A stretch of 14,701 bases of DNA from an uncultured Collinsella sp. (GCA_902494685.1 CABUUE010000012.1:1-14701), one strand, 5' to 3'; shown: positions 1 to 7,489, counted from the stretch's first letter. A program made the numbers and translations. The notes: generated from the sequence alone by a model not told the origin.

Positions 1-1128
1 CCTGCCGATATCATGGCTTGTCCTGAGTCGATGACGGGCGCTTATCTGACCGGCAAACGAATGATCCGGGTGCCTGATGAACGGCGCAAGCCCGGTCGCG
101 GCTGCCTTAAAATTACGGGCGCTCGAGCCAACAACCTCAAAAACGTTACCGCCAAGATCGAGTTTGGTACGCTTACGGTTGTTACCGGCGTGTCGGGATC
201 GGGCAAGAGCTCCCTGGTTACCGACACCATTGCGCCTGCCCTTACGAATGCCATTCACCGTTCGACGCGCCCTGTGGGTCCGTATAAGAAAATCGAGGGC
301 ATCGAGTGTATCGATAAGGTTATCGATATCGACCAGTCGCCGATTGGCCGTACGCCGCGTTCCAACCCTGCTACCTATATCGGCCTGTGGGATGATCTTC
401 GCGCGCTGTTTGCGAGTACGCCGGAGTCGAAGGCGCGCGGCTACTCGCCTGGTCGTTTCTCCTTTAATGTGAGTGGCGGGCGCTGTGAGGCGTGCAAGGG
501 CGACGGACAGATCAAGATCGAGATGCACTTCCTTCCCGATATCTACGTTCCTTGCGAAGTTTGCGGCGGTAAACGCTACAACCGCGAGACACTCGAGGTC
601 ACCTACCGTGGCAAGACCATCTCGGACGTGCTAGACATGAGCGTCACCGAGGCGCTGGCCTTCTTTGGGAATATCCCGCAGATTAAGCGCAAACTCCAGA
701 CGCTGTACGATGTAGGCTTGGGCTACGTGAGCCTAGGCCAGCCCGCCACGACGCTCTCGGGCGGCGAGGCGCAGCGTGTGAAGCTCGCCAAGGAGCTTCA
801 TCGACGCCAGACGGGCAAGACGTTCTATATTTTGGACGAGCCGACGACCGGCCTTCATTTTGAGGACGTCCGCCAGCTGCTCGATGTGCTACAGCGCTTG
901 GTCGATGCGGGCAACACGGTGCTGGTGATTGAACACAACCTTGATGTCATCAAGGTTGCCGACCGCCTGATCGATATGGGTCCCGAGGGCGGTAACGGCG
1001 GCGGAACCGTCGTGGTTTCGGGCACACCGGAGCAGGTTGCGGACTGTCCGCAGAGTTATACGGGCAAGTTTTTGGCGCCGTTGCTCAGGCGCGACCGGGA
1101 GCGTCAGGCTCAACTTGATGTTCAATAA
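1..1128 (+). CDS. uvrA: UvrA, excinuclease ABC subunit A, C-terminal part (5' end outside window)
   Basis: UvrA is the damage-sensing ATPase of nucleotide excision repair; it loads UvrB onto lesions in the cytoplasm. The frame is open from base 1, so the gene is cut by the window edge and only about 375 codons, the second ATPase half, are present. Visible are the Walker A motif GVSGSGKSS (from 187), a zinc finger C-x2-C-x19-C-x2-C (Cys codons at 484, 493, 553, 562), the ABC signature LSGGEAQR (from 754) and Walker B YILDEPTTGLH (from 826). The EHN H-loop region follows. The ATG at 13 is an internal methionine in the linker between the two halves, not a start. No truncation or frameshift is seen before the TAA. 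The family assignment is secure. Confidence 0.97.
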   Translation, partial: PADIMACPESMTGAYLTGKRMIRVPDERRKPGRGCLKITGARANNLKNVTAKIEFGTLTVVTGVSGSGKSSLVTDTIAPALTNAIHRSTRPVGPYKKIEGIECIDKVIDIDQSPIGRTPRSNPATYIGLWDDLRALFASTPESKARGYSPGRFSFNVSGGRCEACKGDGQIKIEMHFLPDIYVPCEVCGGKRYNRETLEVTYRGKTISDVLDMSVTEALAFFGNIPQIKRKLQTLYDVGLGYVSLGQPATTLSGGEAQRVKLAKELHRRQTGKTFYILDEPTTGLHFEDVRQLLDVLQRLVDAGNTVLVIEHNLDVIKVADRLIDMGPEGGNGGGTVVVSGTPEQVADCPQSYTGKFLAPLLRRDRERQAQLDVQ

Positions 1129-1148
1129 ATAGGCGATTCAGTTCATGG

Positions 1149-1179
1149 GCGCCATCGTCTCCTTGTGATTCGATGGCGC
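1149..1179 (+). terminator. Stem-loop after uvrA, possible terminator
   Basis: A perfect 9-bp inverted repeat, GCGCCATCG (1149-1157) with CGATGGCGC (1171-1179), surrounds a 13-nt loop about 20 bp past the uvrA stop. No T-tract follows, so it is a weak candidate for intrinsic termination and may only protect the 3' end of the mRNA. Its position between uvrA and the next promoter fits a transcript boundary. Confidence 0.45.
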
Positions 1180-1192
1180 TTGCTGTGCCGAA

Positions 1193-1223
1193 GTGACGTA
1201 TGCAGTCGAATTGGACATATACT
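1193..1223 (+). promoter_or_regulatory. Possible promoter of the ybaK-murJ-uvrC operon
   Basis: TATACT at 1218-1223 matches five of six bases of the sigma-70 -10 consensus. A partial -35 (GTGACG, 1193-1198) lies 19 bp upstream, a longer spacer than usual. The site sits 37 bp before the deacylase start in the only sizeable gap upstream of that operon. The call is by eye and the -35 is weak. Confidence 0.4.
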
Positions 1224-1260
1224 TAATCCTTGCGTCCGAATGCGAGGGAAAGGATATGTC

Positions 1261-1761
1261 ATGGCAAAGGCTGTAAAGACGCCAAAAACCAATGCGATGC
1301 GCGAGCTGGAAAGCGCCGGCATTTCCTATGTTCTACATACGTACGAAGACGATGGTGATGAGTCGGTGGGCCTGGGGGTCGCGATTTCGGAGCAGCTTGG
1401 CGAGGAGCCCGGTCAAGGATTTAAGACTTTGGTCTGCGTGACACCGTCCAACGACTATGTCGTGTGCTGCATCCCTGTTGCCGACGAGCTCGATCTAAAG
1501 TCCGCCGCGCGTGCCGCGGGGGAGAAGTCCTTGGCCATGATGCATGTGAAGGATTTGCTTGCGGCGACTGGCTACGTTCGCGGCGGCTGCAGCCCGGTCG
1601 GTATGAAAAAACGCTACCGGACGCTCATTGATGAGACATGCGTCCTTTGGGATACCATTTTTATTTCGGGAGGCAAGCGTGGTTATCAGCTCGAGCTTGC
1701 ACCCGATGATTTAATTGCATTTTGCGGGGCGACGGTTGCCGCGATTACGAGAGAGGACTGA
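1261..1761 (+). CDS. ybaK: YbaK/EbsC-type aminoacyl-tRNA deacylase (probable Cys-tRNA(Pro) deacylase)
   Basis: This is a 166-residue cytoplasmic editing enzyme of the YbaK/ProX fold. Family members hydrolyse mischarged Cys-tRNA(Pro), protecting translation fidelity. The sequence shows the family hallmarks: an N-terminal AMRELESAGISYVLHTYE block, FKTLV with the conserved lysine at residue 55, a DLKSAARAAGEK segment, ATGYVRGGCSPVGMKKR (about 113-130) and FISGGKRGYQLELAP near the C-terminus. ATG 1261 is chosen because AAAGGA (1249-1254) lies six bases before it and homologues begin there. The frame extends upstream to 1165, but that stretch holds the promoter and stem-loop and does not look like protein. 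The gene ends 3 bp before murJ, implying co-transcription. The exact tRNA editing substrate is inferred from family. Confidence 0.9.
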   Translation: MAKAVKTPKTNAMRELESAGISYVLHTYEDDGDESVGLGVAISEQLGEEPGQGFKTLVCVTPSNDYVVCCIPVADELDLKSAARAAGEKSLAMMHVKDLLAATGYVRGGCSPVGMKKRYRTLIDETCVLWDTIFISGGKRGYQLELAPDDLIAFCGATVAAITRED

Positions 1762-1764
1762 GCG

Positions 1765-3447
1765 ATGCCGCAGGAAGAATTGAAGCGCGGAACTCATTTT
1801 GCAAAAGAATCTGCGCCTCAGACACCCTCATCCGAAGCTTCTTCGTCGCGAGATGACACTGACGACATGGGCTCGTCGGACTACTCCACGGTTGGTCGTT
1901 CCGCCGGGCTTATGACCATCCTGACCATCGTGTCTCGCGTCACCGGTTTTATCCGCACGTGGGCAATGGCGGCCGCTATCGGCATGTCGCTACTCTCGTC
2001 CTCCTATCAGGTCGCCAACAACCTGCCCAATATGCTCTACGAACTCGTGATGGGCGGCATGCTCGTGACGGCGTTTTTGCCCGTGTACATGGGCGTGAGG
2101 CGTGAGCAGGGTCGCGAGGCCTCGAACGAGTACGTGGGCAACCTGCTCGGCATTCTGCTTTTGGTGCTGGGTGGCATTTCGTTGCTGGGGACCGTGTTCG
2201 CCCCGGGCTTTATCTGGACGCAATCGTTCCTTTCGGGTGACGGCGGCAGCATGGATACCGCTGCGTTCATGTTCCGTTTCTTTGCCATCCAGATTCTGTT
2301 TTATGGTTTGGGCTCGGTGTTCTCGGGCGTTCTCAACGCACACCGCGACTACTTCTGGTCGACGTTTGCCCCGGTCCTCAACAATGTGATCGTCATTGCG
2401 AGCTTTATGGGTTTTGCGCCCGTGTCCGCACAGTTTGGTGAACGTGCCGGCATCATCTTGATTGCGGCCGGTACGACCCTCGGTGTCTTTGTTCAGATGG
2501 CATGTCAGATCCCCGCGCTTGGCAAGCACGGCGTGCATCCCCATATCCATATCGACTTTAAGGACCCCGCGCTGCGCCAGACGATTGCGCTCGGTATCCC
2601 GACGCTGCTCGCCACGGTGTGCATGTTTGTCTCGACTTCTATCACCAACGCTGCCGCGCTGGTGGTCCAGCCCGAGACTGGTCCTTCCGTCATCGCCTAT
2701 GCGCGCCTGTGGTACACGCTACCCTACGCGCTGATTGCCGCCTCGCTTTCGACGGCGCTCTATACCGAGCTCTCTCACGACGCACAGGAGAAGGATTACG
2801 ACAGCGTTCGCACGGGCATTTCGCGTGGCGTCGCCCAGATGCTGTTCTTCCTGATTCCGTTCGCGCTGTACCTGATTGTCTTCGCGCGTCCGCTCAACAT
2901 GATTTACTGTGCCGGCAAGTTTGATGAGTCCGGCGTGGCGCTGGTGTCCGAGTTCCTTGTCTACCTGGCGTTCTCGCTGCCGCTCTACGGCGTGGTCGTG
3001 TTGATGCAGAAGAGCTTCTCTGCCTTGCTCGACATGAAGCCCTATAGCCGATATTGCCTGTATTCTGCCATCGGCCAGGCCGGCTCGGTTCTGCTGTTTG
3101 GCGTTGTGCTGGGCTTCGGTATGCCGGCAATCGCGCTTTCGTATGTTGTCGACTACGTGATCTTGGTCGGCTGTTCGCTGTGGTGGCTGCGTCGTCGCTT
3201 GCGTGGCCTTCAGGTCAAATCTATCCTGCATGGCGGTTTCTTTGGCCTTTTGCTCGGCGGCCTGGGTGCTGCCGCAGGCGCCGGCGTCATGTGGGCGCTT
3301 GAACTCTTTGTCGGGGCACTTGGTGGCTCGATTCTGATTACTCTTGGCTACGTTTGCGTTGCGGGTGTCGTCTCGCTTGCTGTTACCTTTGGCCTTGCCG
3401 TCGTCCTTAAGATGCCCGAGGTCTCGGCGCTGCTTCGTCGCAAGTAG
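1765..3447 (+). CDS. murJ: MurJ/MviN lipid II flippase
   Basis: A 560-residue polytopic membrane protein of the MVF (MurJ/MviN) family. It moves lipid II, the peptidoglycan precursor, across the cytoplasmic membrane. About the first 45 residues are hydrophilic, rich in Ser, Asp and Glu, and absent from short homologues; the flippase core starts near GRSAGLMTILTIVSRVTGF. After it come the typical NNLPNMLYELVMGGMLV motif of the second helix and a long series of hydrophobic segments compatible with 14 helices, with Arg residues in the early helices as in MurJ. ATG 1765 follows GAGAGGA (1751-1757), and its stop abuts the uvrC start, so translation is probably coupled. The N-terminal extension resembles the cytoplasmic tails common in actinobacterial MurJ; its role is unknown. 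Confidence 0.93.
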   Translation: MPQEELKRGTHFAKESAPQTPSSEASSSRDDTDDMGSSDYSTVGRSAGLMTILTIVSRVTGFIRTWAMAAAIGMSLLSSSYQVANNLPNMLYELVMGGMLVTAFLPVYMGVRREQGREASNEYVGNLLGILLLVLGGISLLGTVFAPGFIWTQSFLSGDGGSMDTAAFMFRFFAIQILFYGLGSVFSGVLNAHRDYFWSTFAPVLNNVIVIASFMGFAPVSAQFGERAGIILIAAGTTLGVFVQMACQIPALGKHGVHPHIHIDFKDPALRQTIALGIPTLLATVCMFVSTSITNAAALVVQPETGPSVIAYARLWYTLPYALIAASLSTALYTELSHDAQEKDYDSVRTGISRGVAQMLFFLIPFALYLIVFARPLNMIYCAGKFDESGVALVSEFLVYLAFSLPLYGVVVLMQKSFSALLDMKPYSRYCLYSAIGQAGSVLLFGVVLGFGMPAIALSYVVDYVILVGCSLWWLRRRLRGLQVKSILHGGFFGLLLGGLGAAAGAGVMWALELFVGALGGSILITLGYVCVAGVVSLAVTFGLAVVLKMPEVSALLRRK

Positions 3448-5394
3448 GTGCGCGTGGCCGGTCACGACAACATTCCAACGCTTGCCGAGCAGGTTTCGCG
3501 CGTTCCCACACAACCCGGTTGCTACCTTTGGAAGGATGCCAAGGGCGATGTCATCTACGTGGGCAAGGCGAAAAACCTACGCGCCCGCATGCGTCAATAC
3601 GTGACACTGCAGGATGAGCGTCAAAAGATCCCGCTGATGATGCAGCTGGTGGCGAGCTTTGACTATATCGTGGTGGAGACCGAGCATGAGGCGTTGGTGC
3701 TCGAGCGCAATTTGATTGGTCAGTACCATCCGTACTTTAACGTCGACCTCAAGGATGACAAGAGCTACCCCTTTATCGCCATTACAAAGGGCGACCTGTA
3801 TCCCGCTATCAAATATACGCGTGAGCGTCATAAGCCGGGAACGCGCTATTTTGGACCCTATACCGATAGCCGTGCGGCACGTGAGACGATAGATACGCTG
3901 CGCAAGGTTATCCCCATCTGCTCCGCATCCTGTGCGGAGTGGCGTCGTTGTCGTCGTATCGTCGAGTCCCACAAGGGCGAGGAAGACATCGTCAATATGA
4001 TTTGCGCGCAAAACGGGCGTCCCTGCTTTGACTACCATGTCGGGCGCGGCCCGGGTGCGTGTGTCGGCGCGATTTCCCCGGCAGACTATGCCAAGAACGT
4101 CAAGCGTGTCGAGCGCTTTTTGTCGGGCCATCGCAAGGATGTCGTCGATGAGCTGACCTCGGAGATGACGGATGCCGCCGAGGCGCTCGACTTTGAGCGC
4201 GCGGCACGCGTCAAACGTCGTTTGGAGGTCATCAGGGGTCTGGACGATCGTCAGCAAGTCGTTTTTCCCTCCAGTGTCGATATCGATGTCATCGGGTTCT
4301 ATCGCGAGGAGACCATCTCCGCCGCTTGCGTCTTCGTCGTTCGCGAGGGCCGAACAGTTCGCACCTGCGAGTTCATTCTCGACAAGGGTCTTGATGTTGA
4401 CGAAGAGGAACTTCAATCGGGCTTTCTTAAGCGCTATTACGACGAGACGGCTGATATTCCAGCTGAGGTCAACCTTTCCGTCGAGCTTGAGGATGCGGAG
4501 GCGCTGGGGGAGTGGCTTGCGGGCAAGCGTGAGCGTTCCTGCCATCTCCATAGGCCGCAGCGTGGCGAAAAGCACCGTCTGCTCGATATGGCATCCAAAA
4601 ATGCGCGCCATGCCCTCATGCGCTACATGATGCGAACGGGGTACGCTGACGACCGCACCAATCAAGCGCTCCTGGAGCTCGAAAGTGCGTTGGCGCTGCC
4701 ATCTCCGCCGTTGCGTATCGAGTGCTTCGATATCTCTACACTGCATGGCACCTTTACGGTCGCCTCGATGGTGGTGTTTACCAACGGGCGCGCCGACAAG
4801 AGCCAGTACCGTCGTTTTAAAATTCAGGCCGAATTGGACGAGGCAAACGACTTCGTGTCGATGTCCGAGGTTTTGGGACGACGCTATGCTCCCGAGCGCA
4901 TGGCCGACGAGCGCTTTGGCTCGCGCCCCGATTTGCTCGTTGTCGATGGCGGTAAGCCGCAATTGACCGCTGCGATCAAGCAACTTGAGGCTCTTGGGCT
5001 CGATATACCAGTTTGTGGCTTGGCGAAGGCCGACGAGGAAGTTTTTGTGCCTTGGGACGAGACTCCTGTCGTGCTGCCGACCGGGTCTGCTTCGCTCTAT
5101 CTAATTAAACAGGTACGCGATGAGTCCCACCGATTTGCCATTACGTTCCACCGCGAGTTGCGCGATAAAGCCATGACGGTTTCGGTACTCGATGACGTTC
5201 CAGGCGTGGGACCCACCAGAAAACGTGCCCTTATGCGCCATTTTGGCTCGATGAAGCGTTTGCGCGCGGCGAGCGAGCAAGAGATCGCGGAAGTTCGCGG
5301 CATACCTGCCGATGTTGCCAAGGCGGTCCACGAGGCGCTCGTTGCATGGAATGCCGAGCGCGCCGAGGCGGCGGCTGGCCATTCCGATAGCTAA
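3448..5394 (+). CDS. uvrC: UvrC, excinuclease ABC subunit C
   Basis: UvrC makes the dual incisions around a lesion after UvrA/UvrB loading. All family domains are present in 648 residues: GIY-YIG nuclease (GCY at 24-26, YVG at 37-39, KNLRAR at 42-47), a Cys-containing region (158-205), a UVR domain that contacts UvrB (about 233-265), the RNase H-like C-terminal nuclease (Asp428 in IECFDIS, Asp500 in VVDGGKPQL, His561 in DESHRFAI) and tandem helix-hairpin-helix motifs from about 582. The chosen start GTG 3448 directly follows the murJ stop; an in-frame GTG at 3454 is an alternative, and neither has a good ribosome binding site, which suggests re-initiation. The Cys region differs from E. coli UvrC: it is longer, and Gly201 stands where a cysteine is expected. 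Confidence 0.96.
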   Translation: MRVAGHDNIPTLAEQVSRVPTQPGCYLWKDAKGDVIYVGKAKNLRARMRQYVTLQDERQKIPLMMQLVASFDYIVVETEHEALVLERNLIGQYHPYFNVDLKDDKSYPFIAITKGDLYPAIKYTRERHKPGTRYFGPYTDSRAARETIDTLRKVIPICSASCAEWRRCRRIVESHKGEEDIVNMICAQNGRPCFDYHVGRGPGACVGAISPADYAKNVKRVERFLSGHRKDVVDELTSEMTDAAEALDFERAARVKRRLEVIRGLDDRQQVVFPSSVDIDVIGFYREETISAACVFVVREGRTVRTCEFILDKGLDVDEEELQSGFLKRYYDETADIPAEVNLSVELEDAEALGEWLAGKRERSCHLHRPQRGEKHRLLDMASKNARHALMRYMMRTGYADDRTNQALLELESALALPSPPLRIECFDISTLHGTFTVASMVVFTNGRADKSQYRRFKIQAELDEANDFVSMSEVLGRRYAPERMADERFGSRPDLLVVDGGKPQLTAAIKQLEALGLDIPVCGLAKADEEVFVPWDETPVVLPTGSASLYLIKQVRDESHRFAITFHRELRDKAMTVSVLDDVPGVGPTRKRALMRHFGSMKRLRAASEQEIAEVRGIPADVAKAVHEALVAWNAERAEAAAGHSDS

Positions 5395-5494
5395 ACACGA
5401 GTCTAAACAACTGATATACATGATTGCGCGATTTTCAACCATTTATTTCGCCATGATTGCCTGCTGGTTTCGGGTTTTATTAACGCTAAAACGT

Positions 5495-5526
5495 TTGACT
5501 AACCCAAGCGAAAACCCTGCTATCCT
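5495..5526 (+). promoter_or_regulatory. Probable promoter of the transporter operon
   Basis: TTGACT at 5495-5500 matches five of six bases of the -35 consensus. Downstream are two overlapping -10 readings: TGCTAT (5518-5523) at a 17-bp spacing, or TATCCT (5521-5526) preceded by TGC, an extended -10, at 20 bp. Either would start transcription near 5530-5535, about 25 bases before the structured leader. The local sequence is AT-rich upstream. Judged by eye only. Confidence 0.5.
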
Positions 5527-5557
5527 GCGGGTTGACGAAGACTGATATCTCACCTCG

Positions 5558-5640
5558 CCGATACATACTGTCTGGCGAATCGTTTGTCAACGAATTCGGT
5601 GAACGGTAGTAAATACCGTTCAAGCGTATGTATGTATCGG
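5558..5640 (+). ncRNA. Candidate structured 5' leader RNA (three-way junction)
   Basis: Three nested perfect or near-perfect inverted repeats fit one fold. P1: CCGATACATAC (5558-5568) with GTATGTATCGG (5630-5640), 11 bp. P2: C5576-T5584 with A5589-G5598, nine pairs with one bulged A and a TGTC loop. P3: TGAACGGTA (5600-5608) with TACCGTTCA (5614-5622), nine pairs with a GTAAA loop. The junction strands are 7, 1 and 7 nt. The element lies just downstream of a promoter and about 120 nt before the start codon of an ABC transporter operon. It matches no riboswitch class I recognise. It could instead be DNA operators; compensatory changes in relatives would decide. Confidence 0.5.
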
Positions 5641-5652
5641 TCGCCGAGCGCG

Positions 5653-5729
5653 GCACCTCAGTTGGGTTCGTCGGTAGGTAAGGTATATATCGTCCGCAAG
5701 TTGCGCGGGGGCAAGTCTAGGTGCTCCCG
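5653..5729 (+). promoter_or_regulatory. Leader segment with two mutually exclusive pairings
   Basis: GCACCT (5653-5658) can pair with AGGTGC (5719-5724). Alternatively CGGGGGC (5706-5712) can pair with GCTCCCG (5723-5729), seven pairs with one G-U and a 10-nt loop. The two use overlapping bases near 5723-5724, so only one can form at a time. The second ends 20 nt before the Shine-Dalgarno sequence and has no T-tract, so if it is a switch it would act on translation rather than termination. The first pairing is short and could be chance. Confidence 0.3.
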
Positions 5730-5758
5730 AGTAAGATTCTCTATTGATAGGAGAAGAC

Positions 5759-7372
5759 ATGGCCATCATCAACAAGGGTATGTCCAGGCGTTCGTTCCTC
5801 GGCCTCACCGGCAGCGTCGCTGCTGTCGCAGGGCTTGGTCTCACCGGCTGCGGTGGCAGCTCTAGCGACGAGGGTTCCGCTTCCGGTTCCACCGATTCCG
5901 CCAACCGTGGCGGCGGCGTGATCACCGCTGGTTCCGCTTACGCTCCGTCCAGCTTCGATCCCGCCAGCACCGGCTCCGCTGTGGGCCTGGGTGCTAACTG
6001 GCACGTCGTCGAGGGCCTCTACGGCATCGATTACCACGACTACAGCACCTTCAACGAGCTCGCCACCGACGATCCCAAGTCTGTGGACGACACCACTTTC
6101 GAGGTCACCATCCGCAAGGGCGCCAAGTTCTCTGATGGCACCGAGGTCACCGCTGACGATGTCGTCGCCTCCTACACCGCTTGCGCCGCTTCCGCTACCT
6201 ATGCTCCGTTCTTCCAGCCCTTCGAGTCCATCGAGGCCAAGGACGCCAGCACCGTGACGGTCAAGACCAAGGTCCCCAACTTCTCCCTGCTCAAGGATCG
6301 TCTGGCCATCGTCCGCGTTACCCCGGCCACCCAGACCGAGGAGGATCGCGCCAAGCAGCCGATCGGCTCCGGCCCCTGGATGTACGACTCTATCTCCGAT
6401 ACCGAGATCACCCTGGTTCCCAACCCCGAGTACAACGGTGAGTACGCTGCCGAGGATAAGAAGATCCAGTACAGCATCCTGACCGACCCCACCGCTCGCG
6501 TTACCGCTCAGCAGGAGGGCTCCACGCTCGTTATGGAGCTCGTTACCGCTGACGCCGTCGACCAGCTTGAGAGCGCCGGCTGCAAGATCGATAACGTTCA
6601 GGGTTTCGGCACCCGCTTCATCATGTTCAACGTAGCCAAGGAGCCTTGGAACAACGTCAAGGTCCGTCAGGCTGTCATGTATGCGCTCGACACCGAGAAG
6701 ATGGTCAGCAACACCTTCGCCGGCCTTGCCACCGCTGCCAGCTGCTACCTGCCCAAGAGCTTCACCAACTATCATGAGGCTTCCACGGTGTACAAGACCG
6801 ACGCCAAGAAGGCTAAGAAGCTCATCGAGGAGTCTGGCATCACCCCGGGTGCCATCACCCTGCGCACCACCGACAACGAGCAGATTAAGGGCATGGCCGC
6901 CCAGGTCAAGAACGACCTCGACGCTCTCGGCTTCGATGTGACCATCCAGACCGATACCTCGCCGGCCACCTACGCTGCCATCGACGGCGGCGAGGCCTAC
7001 GATATCCTCCTTGCCCCTGGCGATCCTTCCTGCTTCGGCGCCGACCCCGACCTGCTGCTCAACTGGTGGTACGGCGACAACGTCTGGATGCAGACCCGTT
7101 GCCCGTGGAAGGAGTCCGCTGAGTGGCAGAAGCTCCACGGCCTCATGGATGAGGCTCTTGCCGCCGAGGGCGACGAGCAGCAGAAGAAGTGGAACGAGTG
7201 CTTCGACATCATTGCCGACAACGCCGTTCTGTACCCCGTTGTCCATGTCAAGACCGTCTCCGCTTCTTGGGACGATCCGTCCACTGCGCCCAACGGCGAG
7301 GCCCTCGATGGCTTCAAGGGCATCGGCACGACGAGCATGTCCTTCAGGGGCGTTGCGACCGTCAAGGCGTAA
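5759..7372 (+). CDS. Extracytoplasmic substrate-binding lipoprotein, SBP_bac_5 (Dpp/Opp/SatA-type), Tat-exported
   Basis: This 537-residue protein captures the transported compound outside the membrane and delivers it to the permease encoded downstream. The N-terminus carries a twin-arginine motif SRRSFLGL (Arg10-Arg11), a hydrophobic stretch and a lipobox LTGC with Cys31 as the lipidated residue, then a Gly/Ser/Asp linker, so it is a Tat-exported lipoprotein. The mature part shows family-5 signatures: FSDGTEVTADDVV (about 123-135) and VRQAVMYALD in the middle. ATG 5759 follows AGGAGA (5749-5754) at four bases; an in-frame TTG at 5744 lies before the ribosome binding site and is rejected. The family binds peptides, nickel, or sialic acid (SatA, SiaE). 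The aldolase, kinase and esterase downstream favour an acidic amino sugar, but the sequence alone does not settle it. Codon use is strongly biased, suggesting high expression. Confidence 0.93.
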   Translation: MAIINKGMSRRSFLGLTGSVAAVAGLGLTGCGGSSSDEGSASGSTDSANRGGGVITAGSAYAPSSFDPASTGSAVGLGANWHVVEGLYGIDYHDYSTFNELATDDPKSVDDTTFEVTIRKGAKFSDGTEVTADDVVASYTACAASATYAPFFQPFESIEAKDASTVTVKTKVPNFSLLKDRLAIVRVTPATQTEEDRAKQPIGSGPWMYDSISDTEITLVPNPEYNGEYAAEDKKIQYSILTDPTARVTAQQEGSTLVMELVTADAVDQLESAGCKIDNVQGFGTRFIMFNVAKEPWNNVKVRQAVMYALDTEKMVSNTFAGLATAASCYLPKSFTNYHEASTVYKTDAKKAKKLIEESGITPGAITLRTTDNEQIKGMAAQVKNDLDALGFDVTIQTDTSPATYAAIDGGEAYDILLAPGDPSCFGADPDLLLNWWYGDNVWMQTRCPWKESAEWQKLHGLMDEALAAEGDEQQKKWNECFDIIADNAVLYPVVHVKTVSASWDDPSTAPNGEALDGFKGIGTTSMSFRGVATVKA

Positions 7373-7434
7373 GACTCGCTTGAGTCTGTATGCAGGATGT
7401 CGGTCGTTGGGACCGTATCCTCATAGTTGAAACA

Positions 7435-7489
7435 AAGACCCGGGCGGCAACGATGTCGCTCGGGTCTTGTAATGAGTACCCGTACTCAT
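7435..7489 (+). promoter_or_regulatory. Double stem-loop between binding-protein and permease genes
   Basis: The first hairpin pairs AAGACCCGGGCG (7435-7446) with CGCTCGGGTCTT (7457-7468): 12 pairs with one G-U and a 10-nt loop. The second, four bases on, pairs ATGAGTA (7472-7478) with TACTCAT (7483-7489) across a CCCG loop and can add GTA/TAC past a bulged A. Neither is followed by a T-tract. Such structures between a binding-protein gene and its membrane components commonly stabilise the upstream mRNA or partly terminate, giving excess binding protein. That role is inferred here. Confidence 0.6.

Larger units (their letters stand above)
5395..5758 (+). other. 364-bp non-coding leader region between uvrC and the transporter operon
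   Basis: No credible gene was found here on either strand. The first 125 bases are AT-rich compared with the surroundings, and no convincing uvrC terminator was seen. A promoter candidate lies at 5495-5526. From 5554 to about 5730 the DNA is packed with inverted repeats (described separately). A Shine-Dalgarno sequence, AGGAGA (5749-5754), stands just before the lipoprotein gene. The layout, promoter then about 225 nt of structured leader then ribosome binding site, is that of an operon controlled after transcription starts or by an operator in the leader. Confidence 0.8.

Noticed and set aside
1165..1260. Upstream extension of the deacylase frame
   Set aside because: The added residues do not resemble the family, and the stretch carries a stem-loop arm, the -10 candidate and the ribosome binding site.
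3577..4983. 468-codon open frame on the minus strand opposite uvrC
   Set aside because: uvrC is certain in this interval, and the antisense translation shows no family features.
5532..5565. Second promoter using TTGACG at 5532
   Set aside because: No -10-like hexamer at a workable distance; GATACA at 5560 would need a 22-bp spacer.
5558..5758. T-box leader or a known riboswitch class upstream of the transporter
   Set aside because: No T-box antiterminator consensus was seen, nor conserved motifs of the TPP, cobalamin, purine or SAM classes; the structure is therefore reported as unclassified.
5741..7246. 501-codon open frame on the minus strand opposite the binding protein
   Set aside because: Mirror image of a strongly codon-biased gene; low-complexity Gly/Val/Leu translation and no ribosome binding site of note.
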